64,000 nt of DNA from Burkholderiales bacterium (GCA_020848075.1 JADLAV010000061.1:124001-188000), one strand, 5' to 3'; shown: positions 17,711 through 28,461, counted from the first letter of the stretch. Numbers and translations: made by a program. Notes: generated by a model not told the origin, from the sequence alone.

Positions 17711-20700
17711 ATGAACCCTTCGCGGTTGTTCATCCTGCGCCCGGTGGCGACCACGCTCTTGATGTTCGCCATCCTGCTCTCGGGCGTCTTCGCCTATCGC
17801 GAGCTCCCAATCTCCGCGCTGCCGCAGGTCGACTACCCGACCATCCAGGTGTTCACCTTCTATCCCGGCGCGAGCGCCGAGGTGATGGCGTCCTCGGTGA
17901 CCGCGCCGCTCGAGCGCCAGTTCGGGCAGATTCCGGGTCTCAAGCAGATGATCTCGACGAGCTCGGGCGGCGCCTCGGTCATCACGCTGCAATTCGAGCT
18001 CGCCGTGAGGCTCGACGTCGCCGAGCAGGGCGTGCAGGCGGCGATCAACGCCGGGTCCAACCTCCTGCCGCAGGATCTGCCCGCGCCGCCGGTCTACAGC
18101 AAGGTCAACCCGGCCGACGCGCCCATTCTCACGCTGGGGCTCACCTCGGAGACGCTCACGCTGCCCGAGGTGCAGAACTTCGCCGATACGCGGCTCGCGC
18201 AGAAGCTCTCGCAGGTGAGCGGCGTCGGCCTCGTCACGCTGTCGGGCGGCCAGCGGCCCGCGGTGCGGGTGCAGGTGAATCCGAAGGCGCTCGCCGCGAA
18301 CGGCCTCGGCATGGAAGACGTGCGGACCGCGATCACCGCCGCCAACGTCAAGAAGGCGAAGGGCAGCTTCGACGGCCCGAGCCGCGCCTACGCGATCGAC
18401 GCGAACGACCAGCTGCGCTCGGCCGCCGAGTATCGCGGCATCGTGATCGCCTATCGCAACGGCGCGCCGGTGCGGCTGTCGGACGTCGCCGACGTCATCG
18501 ACGACGCCGAGAACGTGCGGCTCGCCGCCTGGATGAACGAGGTCCCGGCGGTCATCCTCAACATTCAGCGCCAGCCCGGCGCCAACGTGATCGAGGTGGT
18601 GGACCGGATCAAGCGCGCGCTGCCGCAGCTGCGCGCCTCGCTCCCGCAGGCGATCGACGTCGCGGTGCTGACCGACCGCACGGTCACGATCCGCGCCTCG
18701 GTGCGCGACGTGCAGATCGAGCTCTTCACCGCGGTGGCCCTGGTGGTGATGGTGATCTTCCTCTTCCTGCGCAACCTGCCGGCGACGGTCATCCCGAGCG
18801 TCGCGGTGCCGCTCTCGCTGGTCGGGACGTTCGGGTTCATGTACCTCGCCGGATTCTCGATCAACAACCTGACGCTGATGGCGCTCGTCGTCGCCACCGG
18901 GTTCGTCGTCGACGACGCGATCGTCGTCATCGAGAACATCGCGCGCTACGTCGAGCAGGGCGAGCCGCCGGCCCAGGCGGCGCTCAAGGGGTCGGCGCAG
19001 ATCGGCTTCACCATCATCTCGCTCACGTTCTCGCTCGTCGCGGTGCTGATCCCGCTCCTCTTCATGGGAGAAGTCGTCGGGCGCCTGTTCCGCGAATTCG
19101 CGGTCACGCTCGCGGTGGCGATCCTGATCTCGGCCGTGGTGTCGCTCACGCTGACGCCGATGATGTGCGCCAAGATCCTGCGGCGCCGCCCGGAGCGGGA
19201 GCAGGGCGCATTCTACCGCGCGAGCGGACGCTTCTTCGAGGCGGTGATCGCCCGCTACGGCCAGGCGCTCGACTGGGTGCTCGACCGGCAGGGCGCGACG
19301 CTCCTCGTCGTGCTCGCGACGCTGGTGTTGACCGTCGCGCTCTACGTCGTGGTGCCGAAGGGGTTCTTCCCGGTGCAGGACACCGGCGTGATCCAGGGCA
19401 TCTCGGAGGCGCCCCAGAGCGTGTCCTTCGCCGCGATGGCGGCGCGCCAGCAGGCGCTCGCGAAGGTCGTGCTGGCGGATCCCGCGGTGGAGAGCCTGTC
19501 CTCCTTCATCGGCGTGGACGGCCAGAACGCCACGATGAACAGCGGCCGGATGCTGATCAACCTGAAGCCGCTCGCCGAGCGGCGCATCAGCGCGAGCGAG
19601 GTGATCCGCCGGCTGCAGCCTGAGCTCGCGCGGGTGCCCGGCATCACGCTCTTCATGCAGCCGGTGCAGGACCTCACCGTCGAGGATCGCGTGAGCCGCA
19701 CGCAGTACCAGTTCACGCTGGCCGCCGCCGATCCCGCGCTCCTCAGCGAGTGGGTGCCTCGGCTCCTCGACCGCTTCCATGCCCTGCCGCAGATCACCGA
19801 CGTCGCGAGCGATCTGCAGGATCGGGGCCCGCAGGCATTCCTCGAGATCGACCGCGACACCGCCGCCCGGCTCGGCGTCACGCCGGCGGCGATCGACACG
19901 GCGCTCTACAACGCGTTCGGCCAGCGCCTGATCTCGACCATCTTCACGCAGTCGAGCCAGTACCGGGTGGTGCTCGAAGTGCAGCCTGAATTCAGTCGCG
20001 GTCCGGAGGCGCTGAATGGCGCCTACGTCGCCACCGCGTCGGGCGCGCAGGTGCCGCTTTCCTCGCTCGGCCGGGTGACCCTCGGGACGGCGCCGCTCGC
20101 GATCAACCAGATCGGACAGTTTCCGGCCGCGACCATCTCGTTCAACGTCGCGCCGGGCGAGTCGCTCGGCAGCGCGGTCCGCGCGATCGAGGCCGCGGAG
20201 CGCGACATCGGCCTGCCGGCAAGCGTGCGGACCGAGTTTCAGGGTGCCGCGGCCTCCTTCCGTGCCTCGCTCAGCGGCACGCTGCTCCTCGTCCTGGCGG
20301 CGGTGGTCACGATGTACATCGTGCTCGGCGTGCTCTACGAGAGCTTCATCCACCCGGTGACGATCCTCTCCACGCTGCCGACCGCGACCGTGGGCGCGCT
20401 CGCCGCGCTGCTGCTCGCCCGCAGCTCGCTCGGGATCATCGCGGTCATCGGGATCATCCTGCTGATCGGGATCGTGAAGAAGAACGCGATCATGATGATC
20501 GACTTCGCGCTCGACGCCGAGCGCCTGGAGGGCAAGCCGCCGCGCGAGGCGATCCACCAGGCCTGTCTGCTCCGCTTCCGGCCGATCATGATGACCACCC
20601 TGGCGGCGCTGTTCGGCGCGCTGCCGCTCATGCTCGGCACCGGCGTCGGCTCCGAGCTTCGCCACCCGCTCGGCATCACCATCGTGGGCGGGCTCATCGT

Positions 20701-20830
20701 GAGCCAGGTGCTCACCCTGTTCACGACGCCGGTGATCTACCTCGCCTTCGACCGGCTCGCGCGCCGGGCCGAGCGCGGCGTCCGCGCTCCGGCGGCCCGC
20801 CCGGCCGGCGGCGAGGCCGAGCCCTCATGA
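17711..20830 (+). CDS. mdtB: RND multidrug transporter MdtB
   Basis: 1039 residues, 12 transmembrane helices with two large periplasmic loops, as in the hydrophobe/amphiphile RND family. Helix 1 starts [20 protein letters not shown]. The proton-relay aspartates are in helix 4, [20 protein letters not shown]. The second half repeats the fold with [20 protein letters not shown] and [16 protein letters not shown]. The stop overlaps the mdtC start (ATGA), so the two pumps are made together. In E. coli, MdtB and MdtC form a B2C heterotrimer; the same is expected here. Substrates are usually bile salts, novobiocin and other amphiphiles, but that is by family only. Confidence 0.95.
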   Translation: MNPSRLFILRPVATTLLMFAILLSGVFAYRELPISALPQVDYPTIQVFTFYPGASAEVMASSVTAPLERQFGQIPGLKQMISTSSGGASVITLQFELAVRLDVAEQGVQAAINAGSNLLPQDLPAPPVYSKVNPADAPILTLGLTSETLTLPEVQNFADTRLAQKLSQVSGVGLVTLSGGQRPAVRVQVNPKALAANGLGMEDVRTAITAANVKKAKGSFDGPSRAYAIDANDQLRSAAEYRGIVIAYRNGAPVRLSDVADVIDDAENVRLAAWMNEVPAVILNIQRQPGANVIEVVDRIKRALPQLRASLPQAIDVAVLTDRTVTIRASVRDVQIELFTAVALVVMVIFLFLRNLPATVIPSVAVPLSLVGTFGFMYLAGFSINNLTLMALVVATGFVVDDAIVVIENIARYVEQGEPPAQAALKGSAQIGFTIISLTFSLVAVLIPLLFMGEVVGRLFREFAVTLAVAILISAVVSLTLTPMMCAKILRRRPEREQGAFYRASGRFFEAVIARYGQALDWVLDRQGATLLVVLATLVLTVALYVVVPKGFFPVQDTGVIQGISEAPQSVSFAAMAARQQALAKVVLADPAVESLSSFIGVDGQNATMNSGRMLINLKPLAERRISASEVIRRLQPELARVPGITLFMQPVQDLTVEDRVSRTQYQFTLAAADPALLSEWVPRLLDRFHALPQITDVASDLQDRGPQAFLEIDRDTAARLGVTPAAIDTALYNAFGQRLISTIFTQSSQYRVVLEVQPEFSRGPEALNGAYVATASGAQVPLSSLGRVTLGTAPLAINQIGQFPAATISFNVAPGESLGSAVRAIEAAERDIGLPASVRTEFQGAAASFRASLSGTLLLVLAAVVTMYIVLGVLYESFIHPVTILSTLPTATVGALAALLLARSSLGIIAVIGIILLIGIVKKNAIMMIDFALDAERLEGKPPREAIHQACLLRFRPIMMTTLAALFGALPLMLGTGVGSELRHPLGITIVGGLIVSQVLTLFTTPVIYLAFDRLARRAERGVRAPAARPAGGEAEPS

Positions 20831-23800
20831 GCTTCTCGGACACTTTCATCGACCGGCCGGTCGCGACGACGCTGCTCACGCTCGGGCTCGCGCTGGCGGG
20901 TGCGGTGGCGTTCACGCAGCTGCCGGTGTCGCCGCTGCCGCAGGTGGACTATCCGACGATCGCGGTGTCGGCGAGCCTGCCGGGCGCGAATCCGGAGACG
21001 ATGGCCGCCACCGTGGCGACCCCGCTCGAGCGCCAGCTCGGCCGCATCGCCGGCGTGACCGAGATCACCTCCTCGTCCTCGCTCGGGGCCACACGCATCA
21101 TCCTGCAGTTCGAGCTCGACCGGGACATCAATGCCGCGGCGACCGAGGTGCAGGCCGCGATCAACGCCGCGCGGAGCCAGCTGCCCACCGGCATGCCCGG
21201 CAACCCGACCTATCGCAAGGTCAATCCGGCCGACGCGCCGATCATGGTGCTCACGCTCATCTCGGACGTGATGACGCAAGGCCAGCTCTACGACGCCGCG
21301 TCGACGATCGTCGCGCAGAAGCTCTCCCAGGTGCGCGGCGTGGGCGCCGTGACGGTCGCCGGGAGCGCGCTTCCCGCGGTGCGCGTCGAGCTCAATCCGT
21401 CCGCGCTCAACGCCTACGGCATCGGGCTCGACAGCGTGCGCAGCGCGCTCGCCACGACCAACGCCAACCGGCCGAAGGGGCTGGTGGAGGAGGGCGACCG
21501 GCAATGGTGGATCTATGCGAACGACCAGGCGCGCACCGCGGCCGAGTACGCGCCGCTCATCGTCACCTACCGGAACGGCGCCGCGGTGCGCCTCGCCGAC
21601 GTGGCCGACGTGCGCGACTCGGTGGAGGACGTGCGCAACTCCGGCGAGTTCAACGGCCGGCCGGCAGTGCTGATCATCGTCAGCCGCGAGCCGAACGCGA
21701 ACATCCTCGACACGGTGCAGCGCATCAAGGACGAGTTCCCCTTTCTCGAAGCCTCGCTCCCGGCCGCCATGGAGCTCGGCGTGGCGATGGAGCGCACCTC
21801 CACCATCCGCGCATCGCTGCACGAGGTCGAGAAGACGCTGGTGATCGCGGTGGCGCTGGTGATCCTCGTCGTGTTCGCGTTCCTGCGGCGGGTCCGCGCC
21901 GCACTGATTCCCGCGGCCGCGGTGCCGGTGTCGATCATCTCCACGTTCGGGTTCATGTATCTCGCGGGCTACAGCCTCAACAACCTCTCGCTGATGGCGC
22001 TCATCGTGGCGACGGGCTTCGTCGTGGACGACGCCGTGGTGGTGCTCGAGAACACGATGCGCCACATCGAGGCCGGCATGTCGCCTACGGCGGCGGCGCG
22101 GGCCGGCGCGCGCGAAGTGGGATTCACCGTCCTCTCGATGAGCCTGTCGCTCATCGCGGTCTTCATTCCGATCCTCTTCATGGGGGACATCGTCGGGCGC
22201 TACTTCCGCGAGTTCTCGGTGACGCTCTCGGTCGCGATCCTCGTCTCGTTCGTGGTTTCGCTCACGCTGACGCCGATGATGTGCGCGCGGCTGCTCCCGA
22301 GCGGCCCGCCGCGCCGCCCGAGCCGCGTCTACCTCGCGAGCGAACGCGCCTTCGCGCGCGTCCTGCGCGCCTACGAGCGAAGCGTCGACTGGGCGCTGCG
22401 TCATGCCCCGCTCATGATCGTGCTGCTCGTCGCGGCGGTCGCGCTGAACGTGTATCTCTACATCGCGATCCCCAAGGGTTTCTTCCCGCAGCAGGACACC
22501 GGCCGGTTGCTCGGGTTCATCCGTGCCGACCAGACGAGCTCGTTCGAGGCGACCCGCGGCAAGATCGTGCAGATCGCCGCGATCGTGCGCGCGGACCCGG
22601 CCGTCGAGTCCGTCACGGCCACCACCGGCGGCGGCATCGGCGGCGCCCGCAACTCCGGGGTGATGTTCGTCGCCCTCAAGCCGCTCGCCGAGCGCCGCGC
22701 GAGCGCGGGGCAGGTGGTGGCGCGGCTGCGTGCACAGCTCGCACCCATGCCGGGAGTGCGTCTCTTCCTCGTCCCCGTGCAGGACGTGCGGATCGGCGGC
22801 CGGCAGGGGAGCGGGAGCTACCAGTACACCCTGCAGAGCGAGGACCTCGAGTCCCTGCGGACCTGGACGACGCGGCTGCAGTTCGCGCTGCAGGGCTCAC
22901 CCCAGCTCGTGGACGTGACCACCGACCAGGAGACGCATGGCCTCCAGGTGATGGTGGACATCGACCGCGCGACCGCCTCGCGGCTCGGCGTCACGCCCGA
23001 TCTCATCGACACGACGCTCGGCAACGCGTTCGGCCAGGTGTTCGCCTCGACCATCTACACCACGCGCAACCAGTATCGCGTGGTGATGGAAGTGGATCCG
23101 CGCTATGCGCGCGGGCCCGAGGCGCTGCGGAACGTCTATGTCACCACCGCGGCCGGCGCGCAGGTGCCGCTCACGGCGTTTGCGCGCTACGGCTTCGCGA
23201 GCACGCCGCTCTCGGTCAATCACCAGGGGCAGTTCGCGGCGTCGACCGTCTCCTTCAGTCTCCCGGAGGGCGGGTCGCTCTCGGCGGCATCGGCGGCGAT
23301 CAATGACGCGATGGCGCGCATCGGCGTGCCGGCTGCGATCTACGGCAGCTTCCAGGGCACCGCGCGCGGCTTCCAGCAGACGCTCGCGAAGCAGCCGTGG
23401 CTGATCCTCGCCGCGATCGTCGCGATGTACATCGTGCTCGGCGTGCTCTACGAGAGCTACGTGCACCCGATCACCATCCTCTCGACGCTGCCGTCGGCGG
23501 GGGTCGGCGCGCTGCTCGCGCTCATCGCGTTCCGGGCCGAGTTCACCGTGATCGCGCTGATCGCCGTGTTTCTCCTGATCGGACTGGTCAAGAAGAACGC
23601 GATCATGCTGGTCGACGTCGCGCTCGAGACCGAGCGCACCGGCGGGAAGCCGCCCGCGGAGGCGATCCTGCACGCCTGCACGCTGCGCTTCCGCCCGATC
23701 ATGATGACCACGATGGCGGCAGGGCTCGGCGCGCTGCCGCTCGCGCTCGGCACCGGCGACGGCGCCGAGCTGCGCCAGCCGCTCGGGATCGCGATCGTCG

Positions 23801-23934
23801 GCGGCCTCGCCCTGAGCCAGCTCCTGACCCTCTACACGACGCCTGTCGTCTATCTCTATCTCGACCGCTTCCGGCTGTGGGTGCTGGACCGGCGCCGGCC
23901 GCGCGCGCGGGCGGCCGAGTGGAAGCCGTCATGA
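20827..23934 (+). CDS. mdtC: RND multidrug transporter MdtC
   Basis: 1035 residues with the same layout as Mdt[21 protein letters not shown] at helix 1, [20 protein letters not shown] in the first porter loop, and the helix 4 aspartate pair in [20 protein letters not shown]. The second repeat has [20 protein letters not shown] and [16 protein letters not shown]. Family knowledge assigns the drug-binding role mainly to MdtC and proton flow mainly to MdtB. The gene overlaps both neighbours by four bases (mdtB stop and outer membrane factor start), an unusually tight arrangement that suggests strict stoichiometry through translational coupling. Confidence 0.95.
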   Translation: MSFSDTFIDRPVATTLLTLGLALAGAVAFTQLPVSPLPQVDYPTIAVSASLPGANPETMAATVATPLERQLGRIAGVTEITSSSSLGATRIILQFELDRDINAAATEVQAAINAARSQLPTGMPGNPTYRKVNPADAPIMVLTLISDVMTQGQLYDAASTIVAQKLSQVRGVGAVTVAGSALPAVRVELNPSALNAYGIGLDSVRSALATTNANRPKGLVEEGDRQWWIYANDQARTAAEYAPLIVTYRNGAAVRLADVADVRDSVEDVRNSGEFNGRPAVLIIVSREPNANILDTVQRIKDEFPFLEASLPAAMELGVAMERTSTIRASLHEVEKTLVIAVALVILVVFAFLRRVRAALIPAAAVPVSIISTFGFMYLAGYSLNNLSLMALIVATGFVVDDAVVVLENTMRHIEAGMSPTAAARAGAREVGFTVLSMSLSLIAVFIPILFMGDIVGRYFREFSVTLSVAILVSFVVSLTLTPMMCARLLPSGPPRRPSRVYLASERAFARVLRAYERSVDWALRHAPLMIVLLVAAVALNVYLYIAIPKGFFPQQDTGRLLGFIRADQTSSFEATRGKIVQIAAIVRADPAVESVTATTGGGIGGARNSGVMFVALKPLAERRASAGQVVARLRAQLAPMPGVRLFLVPVQDVRIGGRQGSGSYQYTLQSEDLESLRTWTTRLQFALQGSPQLVDVTTDQETHGLQVMVDIDRATASRLGVTPDLIDTTLGNAFGQVFASTIYTTRNQYRVVMEVDPRYARGPEALRNVYVTTAAGAQVPLTAFARYGFASTPLSVNHQGQFAASTVSFSLPEGGSLSAASAAINDAMARIGVPAAIYGSFQGTARGFQQTLAKQPWLILAAIVAMYIVLGVLYESYVHPITILSTLPSAGVGALLALIAFRAEFTVIALIAVFLLIGLVKKNAIMLVDVALETERTGGKPPAEAILHACTLRFRPIMMTTMAAGLGALPLALGTGDGAELRQPLGIAIVGGLALSQLLTLYTTPVVYLYLDRFRLWVLDRRRPRARAAEWKPS

Positions 23935-25376
23935 CCTCGCGCGCGCTCGCGCCGCTGCTCGCTGCGTGGCTGGCTGCCGGCTGCACGGTCGGGTCGGACT
24001 ACGTTCGCCCGGATGCACCCGTCCCCGAGACCTACAGGGAGATGGCGGGCTGGAAGCAGGCCGCCCCGAGCGACGCGATCGCCCGCGGCCCCTGGTGGGA
24101 GGTGTTCGGCGATCCCGAGCTCGATGCCCTCGCCCAGCGCGTCGACGTCTCGAACCAGAACATCAAGAGCGCGGAGGCGCGCTACCGCCAGGCGCAGGCG
24201 TTCGTGCGCCAGGTGCGCGCGGGCCTCTTCCCGGTGGTTGGAGCGAGCGGGTCGGCGAGCCGGGGCACTTCACCCGGCCGCGATGCGCCCGTTGCGTCGA
24301 ACTACCAACTCGCGCTCGCCGCGAGCTGGGAGCCGGATCTCTGGGGACGCGTGCGCCGCTCGGTCGAGTCCGCCGAGGCGTCGCGGCAGGCGAGCGTCGC
24401 GGATCTCGAGTCGGCACGGCTTTCCGCGCAGGCTGCGCTGGTGCAGGCCTATTTCGCGCTTCGCATCACCGACGTGCAGCGCCAGGTGCTCGAGGACACG
24501 GCCGCCGCGTACGCCCGCACGCTCGAGCTCACGCGCAACCGCTATGCCGCGGGCACCGCGGCGCGGGTGGACGTGGTGCAGGCCGAGGTGCAGCTGAAGA
24601 GCACGCAGGCGCGGCTCGTGGATCTCGGCGTCAGCCGGGCGCAGCTCGAGCACGTCATCGCCACGCTGGTGGGCAAGCCGCCCGCGGACCTCTCGATCGC
24701 GCGCGCACCGCTCGCGGCGCGCATCCCGGCGATCCCCGCCGGCGTCCCGTCGGAGCTTCTGGAGCGCCGGCCGGACATCGCGTCGGCCGAGCGGAGCGTC
24801 GCTGCGGCGAACGCCCAGATCGGCGTCGCGCAGGCCGCCTACTACCCGTCGCTCACGCTCTCCGCTACGGCGGGCTTCCTCAGCCCAGCGCTCGCAGACT
24901 GGTTGAGCGCGCCGGCGCGCTACTGGTCGCTTGGCGCGGCGCTCGCCGAGACGCTCTTCGACGGCGGTGTCCGCGCTGCGGTCTCCGACCAAGCGGTCGC
25001 CGCCTACGACGCCGAGGTGGCGCTCTACCGGCAGACCGTGCTCGCCGGATTCCAGGAGGTGGAGGACAACCTGGCCGCGCTGCGCGTGCTCGAGGAAGAG
25101 GCGGCGCTGCAGGACGAGGCACTGCAGGGCGCGCGCAAGGCGGTCGATCTCACGACCAACCAGTACAAGGCCGGCATCGTGAGCTTCCTCAACGTGATCG
25201 CCGCGCAGGCGATCGCGCTCAACAACGAAGCCACCGCCGTCAGCATCCAGGGCCAGCGCCTCCTCGCGAGCGTCGCGCTGGTGAAGGCGCTGGGCGGCGG
25301 ATGGAGCGCGAAAGAGCTCGAGCAGGACTCGCTCTCGCGCGACGGACCCGTGCAGAACGAAGGCACTTCCGATTGA
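23931..25376 (+). CDS. Outer membrane efflux lipoprotein, NodT/OprM family
   Basis: 481 residues. Signal peptide with lipobox LAAGC (lipidated C18) followed by [10 protein letters not shown], the typical start of mature OprM/NodT proteins. The two repeats of the TolC-like fold are visible: an N-terminal half around [20 protein letters not shown]-like sequence and [20 protein letters not shown], and a C-terminal half around [20 protein letters not shown] and [20 protein letters not shown]. It forms the trimeric outer-membrane exit duct for the MdtABC pump. Start ATG 23931 overlaps the mdtC stop. The last gene of the operon; the decayed higBA module follows. Confidence 0.93.
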   Translation: MTSRALAPLLAAWLAAGCTVGSDYVRPDAPVPETYREMAGWKQAAPSDAIARGPWWEVFGDPELDALAQRVDVSNQNIKSAEARYRQAQAFVRQVRAGLFPVVGASGSASRGTSPGRDAPVASNYQLALAASWEPDLWGRVRRSVESAEASRQASVADLESARLSAQAALVQAYFALRITDVQRQVLEDTAAAYARTLELTRNRYAAGTAARVDVVQAEVQLKSTQARLVDLGVSRAQLEHVIATLVGKPPADLSIARAPLAARIPAIPAGVPSELLERRPDIASAERSVAAANAQIGVAQAAYYPSLTLSATAGFLSPALADWLSAPARYWSLGAALAETLFDGGVRAAVSDQAVAAYDAEVALYRQTVLAGFQEVEDNLAALRVLEEEAALQDEALQGARKAVDLTTNQYKAGIVSFLNVIAAQAIALNNEATAVSIQGQRLLASVALVKALGGGWSAKELEQDSLSRDGPVQNEGTSD

Positions 25377-25407
25377 GTCATCGCCGCAGGAGCGGCGAAC
25401 TGGCATA

Positions 25408-25551
25408 AGCTATCGCCCCGGACTTCGGCTGCACGAGCTGAAAGGGGATCGCAAGGGCACCTGGTCGGTCACTGTGAGCGGGAATTGGCGCGTGAGCTTT
25501 CGGTTCGAAGGGAAGGACGCGTTGGACGTGAGCTATGTGGATTACCACTGA
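25408..25551 (+). pseudogene. higB: HigB-type toxin remnant, N-terminal half missing
   Basis: The frame ending at TGA 25549-25551 encodes SYRPGLRLHELKGDRKGTW, then SVTVSGNWRVSFRFEGKDAL and DVSYVDYH. This is the C-terminal half of the RelE-like HigB mRNA interferase, whose full proteins are about 92 residues and end in the same way. Upstream, the frame runs into the end of the efflux lipoprotein gene without an ATG, GTG or TTG start and without the N-terminal helices. I infer a 5' deletion at the operon boundary. An active toxin cannot be made from what is left unless a fusion start exists. higA follows 9 bases later. Confidence 0.75.
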
Positions 25552-25560
25552 GGTAGAGGC

Positions 25561-25773
25561 ATGAGGATGCACAATCCGCCGCACCCGGGCGCGGTATTGC
25601 GCGAGCTATGCCTTGAGCCGCTCGGGCTGACCGTTTCGGAGGCCGCGAGAGGGCTGGGGGGCAGCCGGAAGACTTTGTCGGCCATCCTGAACGGGCGGGC
25701 CGGGATCAGCCGCGAGATGGCGATTCGTCTTTCGATCGCTGAGCGAGCACACCAGGGGTTACGACAGCGTTGA
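25561..25773 (+). CDS. higA: HigA-type antitoxin, C-terminally truncated
   Basis: 70 residues: [20 protein letters not shown] and [20 protein letters not shown], then [17 protein letters not shown]. This is the helix-turn-helix of the HigA/VapI family. Family members run to about 95-105 residues with a segment like WLNLQAAYDL after the last helix. Here the frame ends in [10 protein letters not shown], while the next frame reads GYDSVEA just beyond, which suggests a deletion and frameshift. The DNA-binding part is complete, so it may still act as a repressor. It follows a 5'-deleted higB, so the module is decaying at both ends. Confidence 0.75.
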   Translation: MRMHNPPHPGAVLRELCLEPLGLTVSEAARGLGGSRKTLSAILNGRAGISREMAIRLSIAERAHQGLRQR

Positions 25774-25823
25774 AGCAGATGGCGCCCAGCGGTGCACGCG
25801 GGCGGGAAACACACGGAGGCCGT

Positions 25824-26225
25824 ATGTTCAAGCGAATCGACCATGTCGAACTGCTCACCGCAGCGCCAGAGCGCACGATCGCGTTTTACGTCGACGTGCT
25901 CGGCTTCCGCGAGCGCGAGCGCGGGCGCGTTCCAGAAACCCCTTCCGGACCGCTGGATCTCGTGTACCTCGAGCTTGGCGATACCACGGTCGAGGTGATG
26001 TGCTACCCGGAAGCGAAGCCCATCCCGCCTCGCGGGACCGGGCCGCGGCTCGGCTGGCAGTGCCTCGCGCTCGAGGTGGATGACATGGACAGGGCGCTGG
26101 ACAGTCTCAAGCAGAAGGGCGTGGATGCGGCGTGGGGGCCGCTGAAGCGGCCTGACTACGCGCGCGCCGAGATTCGCGACCCGGACGGCAATCCGATCGA
26201 GCTTCGCCAGTGGCATCGCCGGTAG
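25824..26225 (+). CDS. VOC-superfamily (glyoxalase/bleomycin-resistance-like) protein
   Basis: 133 residues, a single vicinal-oxygen-chelate domain with two beta-alpha-beta-beta-beta units. MFKRIDHVELLTAAPERTIA carries the first metal-ligand histidine position, VYLELGDTTVEVMCYPEA the glutamate region, and AEIRDPDGNPIELRQWHRR the C-terminal glutamate. The second-repeat position that is often histidine reads GWQCLALEV here. It may be a lyase, isomerase or dioxygenase; sequence alone does not decide. The start at 25824 has a strong GGAGG ribosome site 6 bases ahead. It lies directly after the decayed higA, inside the accessory island. Confidence 0.85.
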   Translation: MFKRIDHVELLTAAPERTIAFYVDVLGFRERERGRVPETPSGPLDLVYLELGDTTVEVMCYPEAKPIPPRGTGPRLGWQCLALEVDDMDRALDSLKQKGVDAAWGPLKRPDYARAEIRDPDGNPIELRQWHRR

Positions 26226-26287
26226 CGGTGGGCGAGTTCTTATTGCTATACATATCGGCGGCGCACGGCGGCGGAATCACCCAAACG

Positions 26288-26524
26288 ATGCACGGCTATA
26301 CAAGAAAACAGGGGCAGTATCTCGCGTTTATCTATTACTACACGAAGATCCATGAGGCCGCCCCATCCGAAGCTGACATTCAGCGCTATTTCAAGGTCTC
26401 GCCGCCGACGGTGCACGACACGATCATTGCTCTCGAAAAGCAAGGCTGCATCGAACGCACACCTGGCCGCGCGCGCTCTATCCGGGTGCTGCTGCCAAGA
26501 GAACGCCTGCCGGACTTAGAATGA
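26288..26524 (+). CDS. LexA-type winged-helix DNA-binding protein, stand-alone domain
   Basis: 78 residues. MHGYTRKQGQYLAFIYYYTK and AAPSEADIQRYFKVSPPTVH form a three-helix winged-helix domain like the N-terminus of LexA, but there is no peptidase domain. The recognition helix is in SPPTVHDTIIALEKQGCIER. Such short LexA-DNA-binding-domain proteins are frequent in phage and genomic islands and are presumed to be repressors. Base composition here is visibly less GC-rich than in neighbouring operons, which fits lateral transfer. The start MHGY is preferred to a longer reading from 26210, whose extra residues are not conserved in kind. Confidence 0.75.
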   Translation: MHGYTRKQGQYLAFIYYYTKIHEAAPSEADIQRYFKVSPPTVHDTIIALEKQGCIERTPGRARSIRVLLPRERLPDLE

Positions 26525-26719
26525 TCGGATGCACGTGACGCGCATGAGGGCCGGGTTCATACCCGCCAGCCGTGATCAGCGCGCCGAGGTGGTCTTTCGC
26601 GCGGGCCTCGGTGCAAAGCGTGCCGATCTGACGGCGCGTCTCCTGCCCGTGATGTGCGTATACCGAAAAGATGCCGCCGGGGGAGTCCGATCGTCGAGCG
26701 CTTGCGCTTCCTTCATCAA

Positions 26720-26953
26720 ATGCGGTCGCATGCCGAGATGCTCGAGTTCCGGGTCGGCGACCGCGTCGAGTTTCGGCCCGAGGGGCGTCCAGCAGTCCTC
26801 GGGATGTTGACCAGATACAACAAAAAGACGGTTACCGTCATCACTGACACCGGCGAACGTTGGAACGTCGCTCCTCGCTTCGTGCGTCGAGCGTCGGCGG
26901 TTGTCGATGAGCCGCCGGCTGATCCGAACGTTATTCGGCTACAGAAGAGGTAG
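26720..26953 (+). CDS. Small SH3/KOW-like protein, unknown function
   Basis: 77 residues from ATG 26720; a start at 26738 is also possible. MLEFRVGDRVEFRPEGRPAV is followed by LGMLTRYNKKTVTVITDTGE and RWNVAPRFVRRA. This is a compact all-beta pattern, with valines alternating around Gly-Asp turns, that resembles small Tudor/KOW barrels which bind nucleic acid or partner proteins. I do not recognise a named family. The 195 bases upstream (26525-26719) hold no clear gene. It sits in the accessory island between a LexA-like gene and a phage-island-type gene. Confidence 0.55.
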   Translation: MRSHAEMLEFRVGDRVEFRPEGRPAVLGMLTRYNKKTVTVITDTGERWNVAPRFVRRASAVVDEPPADPNVIRLQKR

Positions 26954-26969
26954 GTGGGCTGGAGAAGCT

Positions 26970-27007
26970 GTCGCAACCGCAGTTTCTCCCGCTGCGGTTG
27001 TTGCGAC
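26970..27007. repeat. Strong hairpin without a T-run
   Basis: GTCGCAACCGCAG (26970-26982) pairs with CTGCGGTTGTTGCGAC (26992-27007), with one three-base bulge (TTG) and a 9-base loop. There is no downstream T-stretch, so it is not a classical terminator. It lies 16 bases after the stop of the gene ending at 26953. Confidence 0.6.
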
Positions 27008-27148
27008 CGGTGTCCTTGACACTTGGGTGTTGCCCTTGTCTCGCCGAAAGCGCCGAAGCGCTGCACCCGGCGTCCTTCGGCCGGCGCTTGCAGGATGGAA
27101 GTCTGTTCTTCGCCTTGGTAACGAGTTGAAAGACCGGAGGTCGACCGA

Positions 27149-27406
27149 ATGCCATACATCACTGCGGATGCAAGGGCGCGCCTCGACGAAGGCGGCACGC
27201 CCGAGACTGCCGGTGAGTTGAACTACGCGATCACGCGGCTCGTCGACGATTACCTGATGCAGAAAGGGGGCGTCAGGTACGCGCACCTCAACGAAGTCGT
27301 GGGGGCGCTGGAGTGCGCCAAGCTCGAGCTCTATCGGCGCGTCGCCGCCCCCTACGAAGATCGGAAGCTCGCGGAGGCGGGCGACGTCTATCGCTCCCCC
27401 GAATAG
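27149..27406 (+). CDS. Conserved island/phage hypothetical protein (DUF6899-like)
   Basis: 85 residues. [38 protein letters not shown] and [20 protein letters not shown] match, from memory, a widespread small family found in phage and genomic islands (DUF6899). Members keep the ELNY and [12 protein letters not shown] segments. The protein is soluble and mostly helical. A function is not known to me. GGAGG lies upstream of the ATG. A candidate attC-like site begins 21 bases after its stop, so this may be the last gene of a unit to which cassettes were added. Confidence 0.7.
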   Translation: MPYITADARARLDEGGTPETAGELNYAITRLVDDYLMQKGGVRYAHLNEVVGALECAKLELYRRVAAPYEDRKLAEAGDVYRSPE

Positions 27407-27427
27407 GCGGGCTTGCCGTCGAGCGAT

Positions 27428-27524
27428 GCCTGACGCCCGCGGCAGCCGGAGTCCCCGTGAGCTGCGCTTACGGATCCCCTCGTCGCTTCGCTCTCCGGCG
27501 GCCTGTTGCGCGGTGCGTTAGAAC
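27428..27524. other. Candidate attC-like recombination site 1
   Basis: An imperfect palindrome of about 97 bases. The ends are TGACGC (27431-27436) and GCGTTA (27515-27520), the latter extending to GTTAGAA, close to the attC core GTTRRRY. CCGGAG (27446-27451) pairs with CTCCGG (27493-27498). An inner hairpin is formed by CCGTGAG (27455-27461) and CTTACGG (27467-27473). The DMT transporter ATG is 6 bases downstream, the layout of an integron cassette. The left core has GAC where attC needs AAC, so the site is degenerate or inactive. Confidence 0.5.
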
Positions 27525-27526
27525 TC

Positions 27527-28456
27527 ATGTCGAACACGCGCGACGAGAATCTCGGCTATCTGCTCGGGGTCATCGCGGTCGTTGCGTTTGCGATGACGCT
27601 CCCGGCCACGCGCGCTGCCGTTCGCGCATTCGATCCCGTATTCGTCGGTCTCGGCCGGGCGCTCGGTGCGGCGGTCCTGGCGGGTCTCTTCCTGCTGCTC
27701 GCCCGGCAGCGTGCGCCCTCGCGCGAAGAGCTGAAGGGCCTCGTCGTCGTCGCAGCGGGGGTCGTGGTGGGCTTTCCGCTGCTTACCGCCTGGGCAATGC
27801 GCCACGTCGACGCGTCGCACGGCGGTGTCGTGCTCGGGGTTCTTCCCCTGGCAACTGCGGCGGCGGGCGCCTGGTTCTCCGGAGAGCGCCCCTCGACCCG
27901 CTTCTGGGTCTGCGCACTCGCCGGGATGGCGCTCGTCGTTGGCTATGCGATCACGCGGTCGAGGGGAGCCCTCGACTGGGCGGACGTCGCGCTCCTCGGC
28001 GCCATCGCCAGCGCTGGCATCGGGTACGCCGAGGGCGCCCGCCTCTCCAGGACGCTCGGCGGCTTGCAGGTGATCTCGTGGGCGCTCGTCCTCTCCGCAC
28101 CGCTGCTCATCGTTCCCGTGTTGCTGTCCGCGCCGCCGACCATTCGTTTGCCGGTGGAGTCGTGGGCCGGCTTCATCTACGTCACGGTGATCAGCCAATT
28201 TCTCGGTTTCGTTCCCTGGTACCGCGGGCTCGCGCTCGGAGGCATTGCGAAGGTCGGCCAGACCCAGCTGTTGCAGCCGTTCTTGACGATCCTCGCTTCA
28301 GTGCTGCTCCTGGGCGAGGAGAGCGATGTTCTCACTTGGGCCGTCGCCGGTCTGGTCATGGTCGTGGTCGCAATCGGCAAGACGACGCCGGTCACGCGCG
28401 TGAGGCCCGACTCTCCATTGCAGCCGACCGGCCGCAAGCGGTCGGCGCACGAATGA
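27527..28456 (+). CDS. EamA/DMT-family transporter
   Basis: 309 residues and 10 predicted transmembrane helices in two EamA repeats. Examples are LGYLLGVIAVVAFAMTLPAT, LKGLVVVAAGVVVGFPLLTA, YVTVISQFLGFVPWYRGLAL and LLQPFLTILASVLLLGEES. EamA proteins export or import small metabolites; the substrate cannot be told from sequence. The hydrophilic C-terminus (RPDSPLQPTGRKRSAHE) is not part of the fold. It is encoded by a perfect hairpin sequence (28423-28445) that looks like a dispersed element fused to the gene end. The gene is flanked on both sides by attC-like palindromes, so I read it as a gene cassette. Confidence 0.85.
   Translation: MSNTRDENLGYLLGVIAVVAFAMTLPATRAAVRAFDPVFVGLGRALGAAVLAGLFLLLARQRAPSREELKGLVVVAAGVVVGFPLLTAWAMRHVDASHGGVVLGVLPLATAAAGAWFSGERPSTRFWVCALAGMALVVGYAITRSRGALDWADVALLGAIASAGIGYAEGARLSRTLGGLQVISWALVLSAPLLIVPVLLSAPPTIRLPVESWAGFIYVTVISQFLGFVPWYRGLALGGIAKVGQTQLLQPFLTILASVLLLGEESDVLTWAVAGLVMVVVAIGKTTPVTRVRPDSPLQPTGRKRSAHE
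28423..28445. repeat. Perfect 8-bp hairpin within the DMT gene end
   Basis: GCCGACCG (28423-28430) and CGGTCGGC (28438-28445, loop about 8 bases) are exact reverse complements. They encode the PTGRKRSA tail of the transporter. The tail resembles sequence that I recall at the ends of many cassette-borne or repeat-truncated proteins. Confidence 0.55.
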
Positions 28457-28461
28457 GCGCG

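Noticed and set aside
17705-20665. Long minus-strand frame, nearly 1000 codons, over mdtB
   Set aside because: It is a mirror of mdtB codon use, rich in Arg, Asp, His and Glu, and has no domain. Several such mirrors lie under other transport genes.
26529-26680. Open minus-strand frame between the LexA-like and SH3-like genes (ETRRQIGTLCTEARAKD region)
   Set aside because: Codon use looks coding, but it has no start, it runs into the neighbouring gene and I recognise no family; not enough to call a gene.
26970-27007. Strong hairpin read as a rho-independent terminator
   Set aside because: There is no T-run after the stem on either side, so it is only listed as a repeat.
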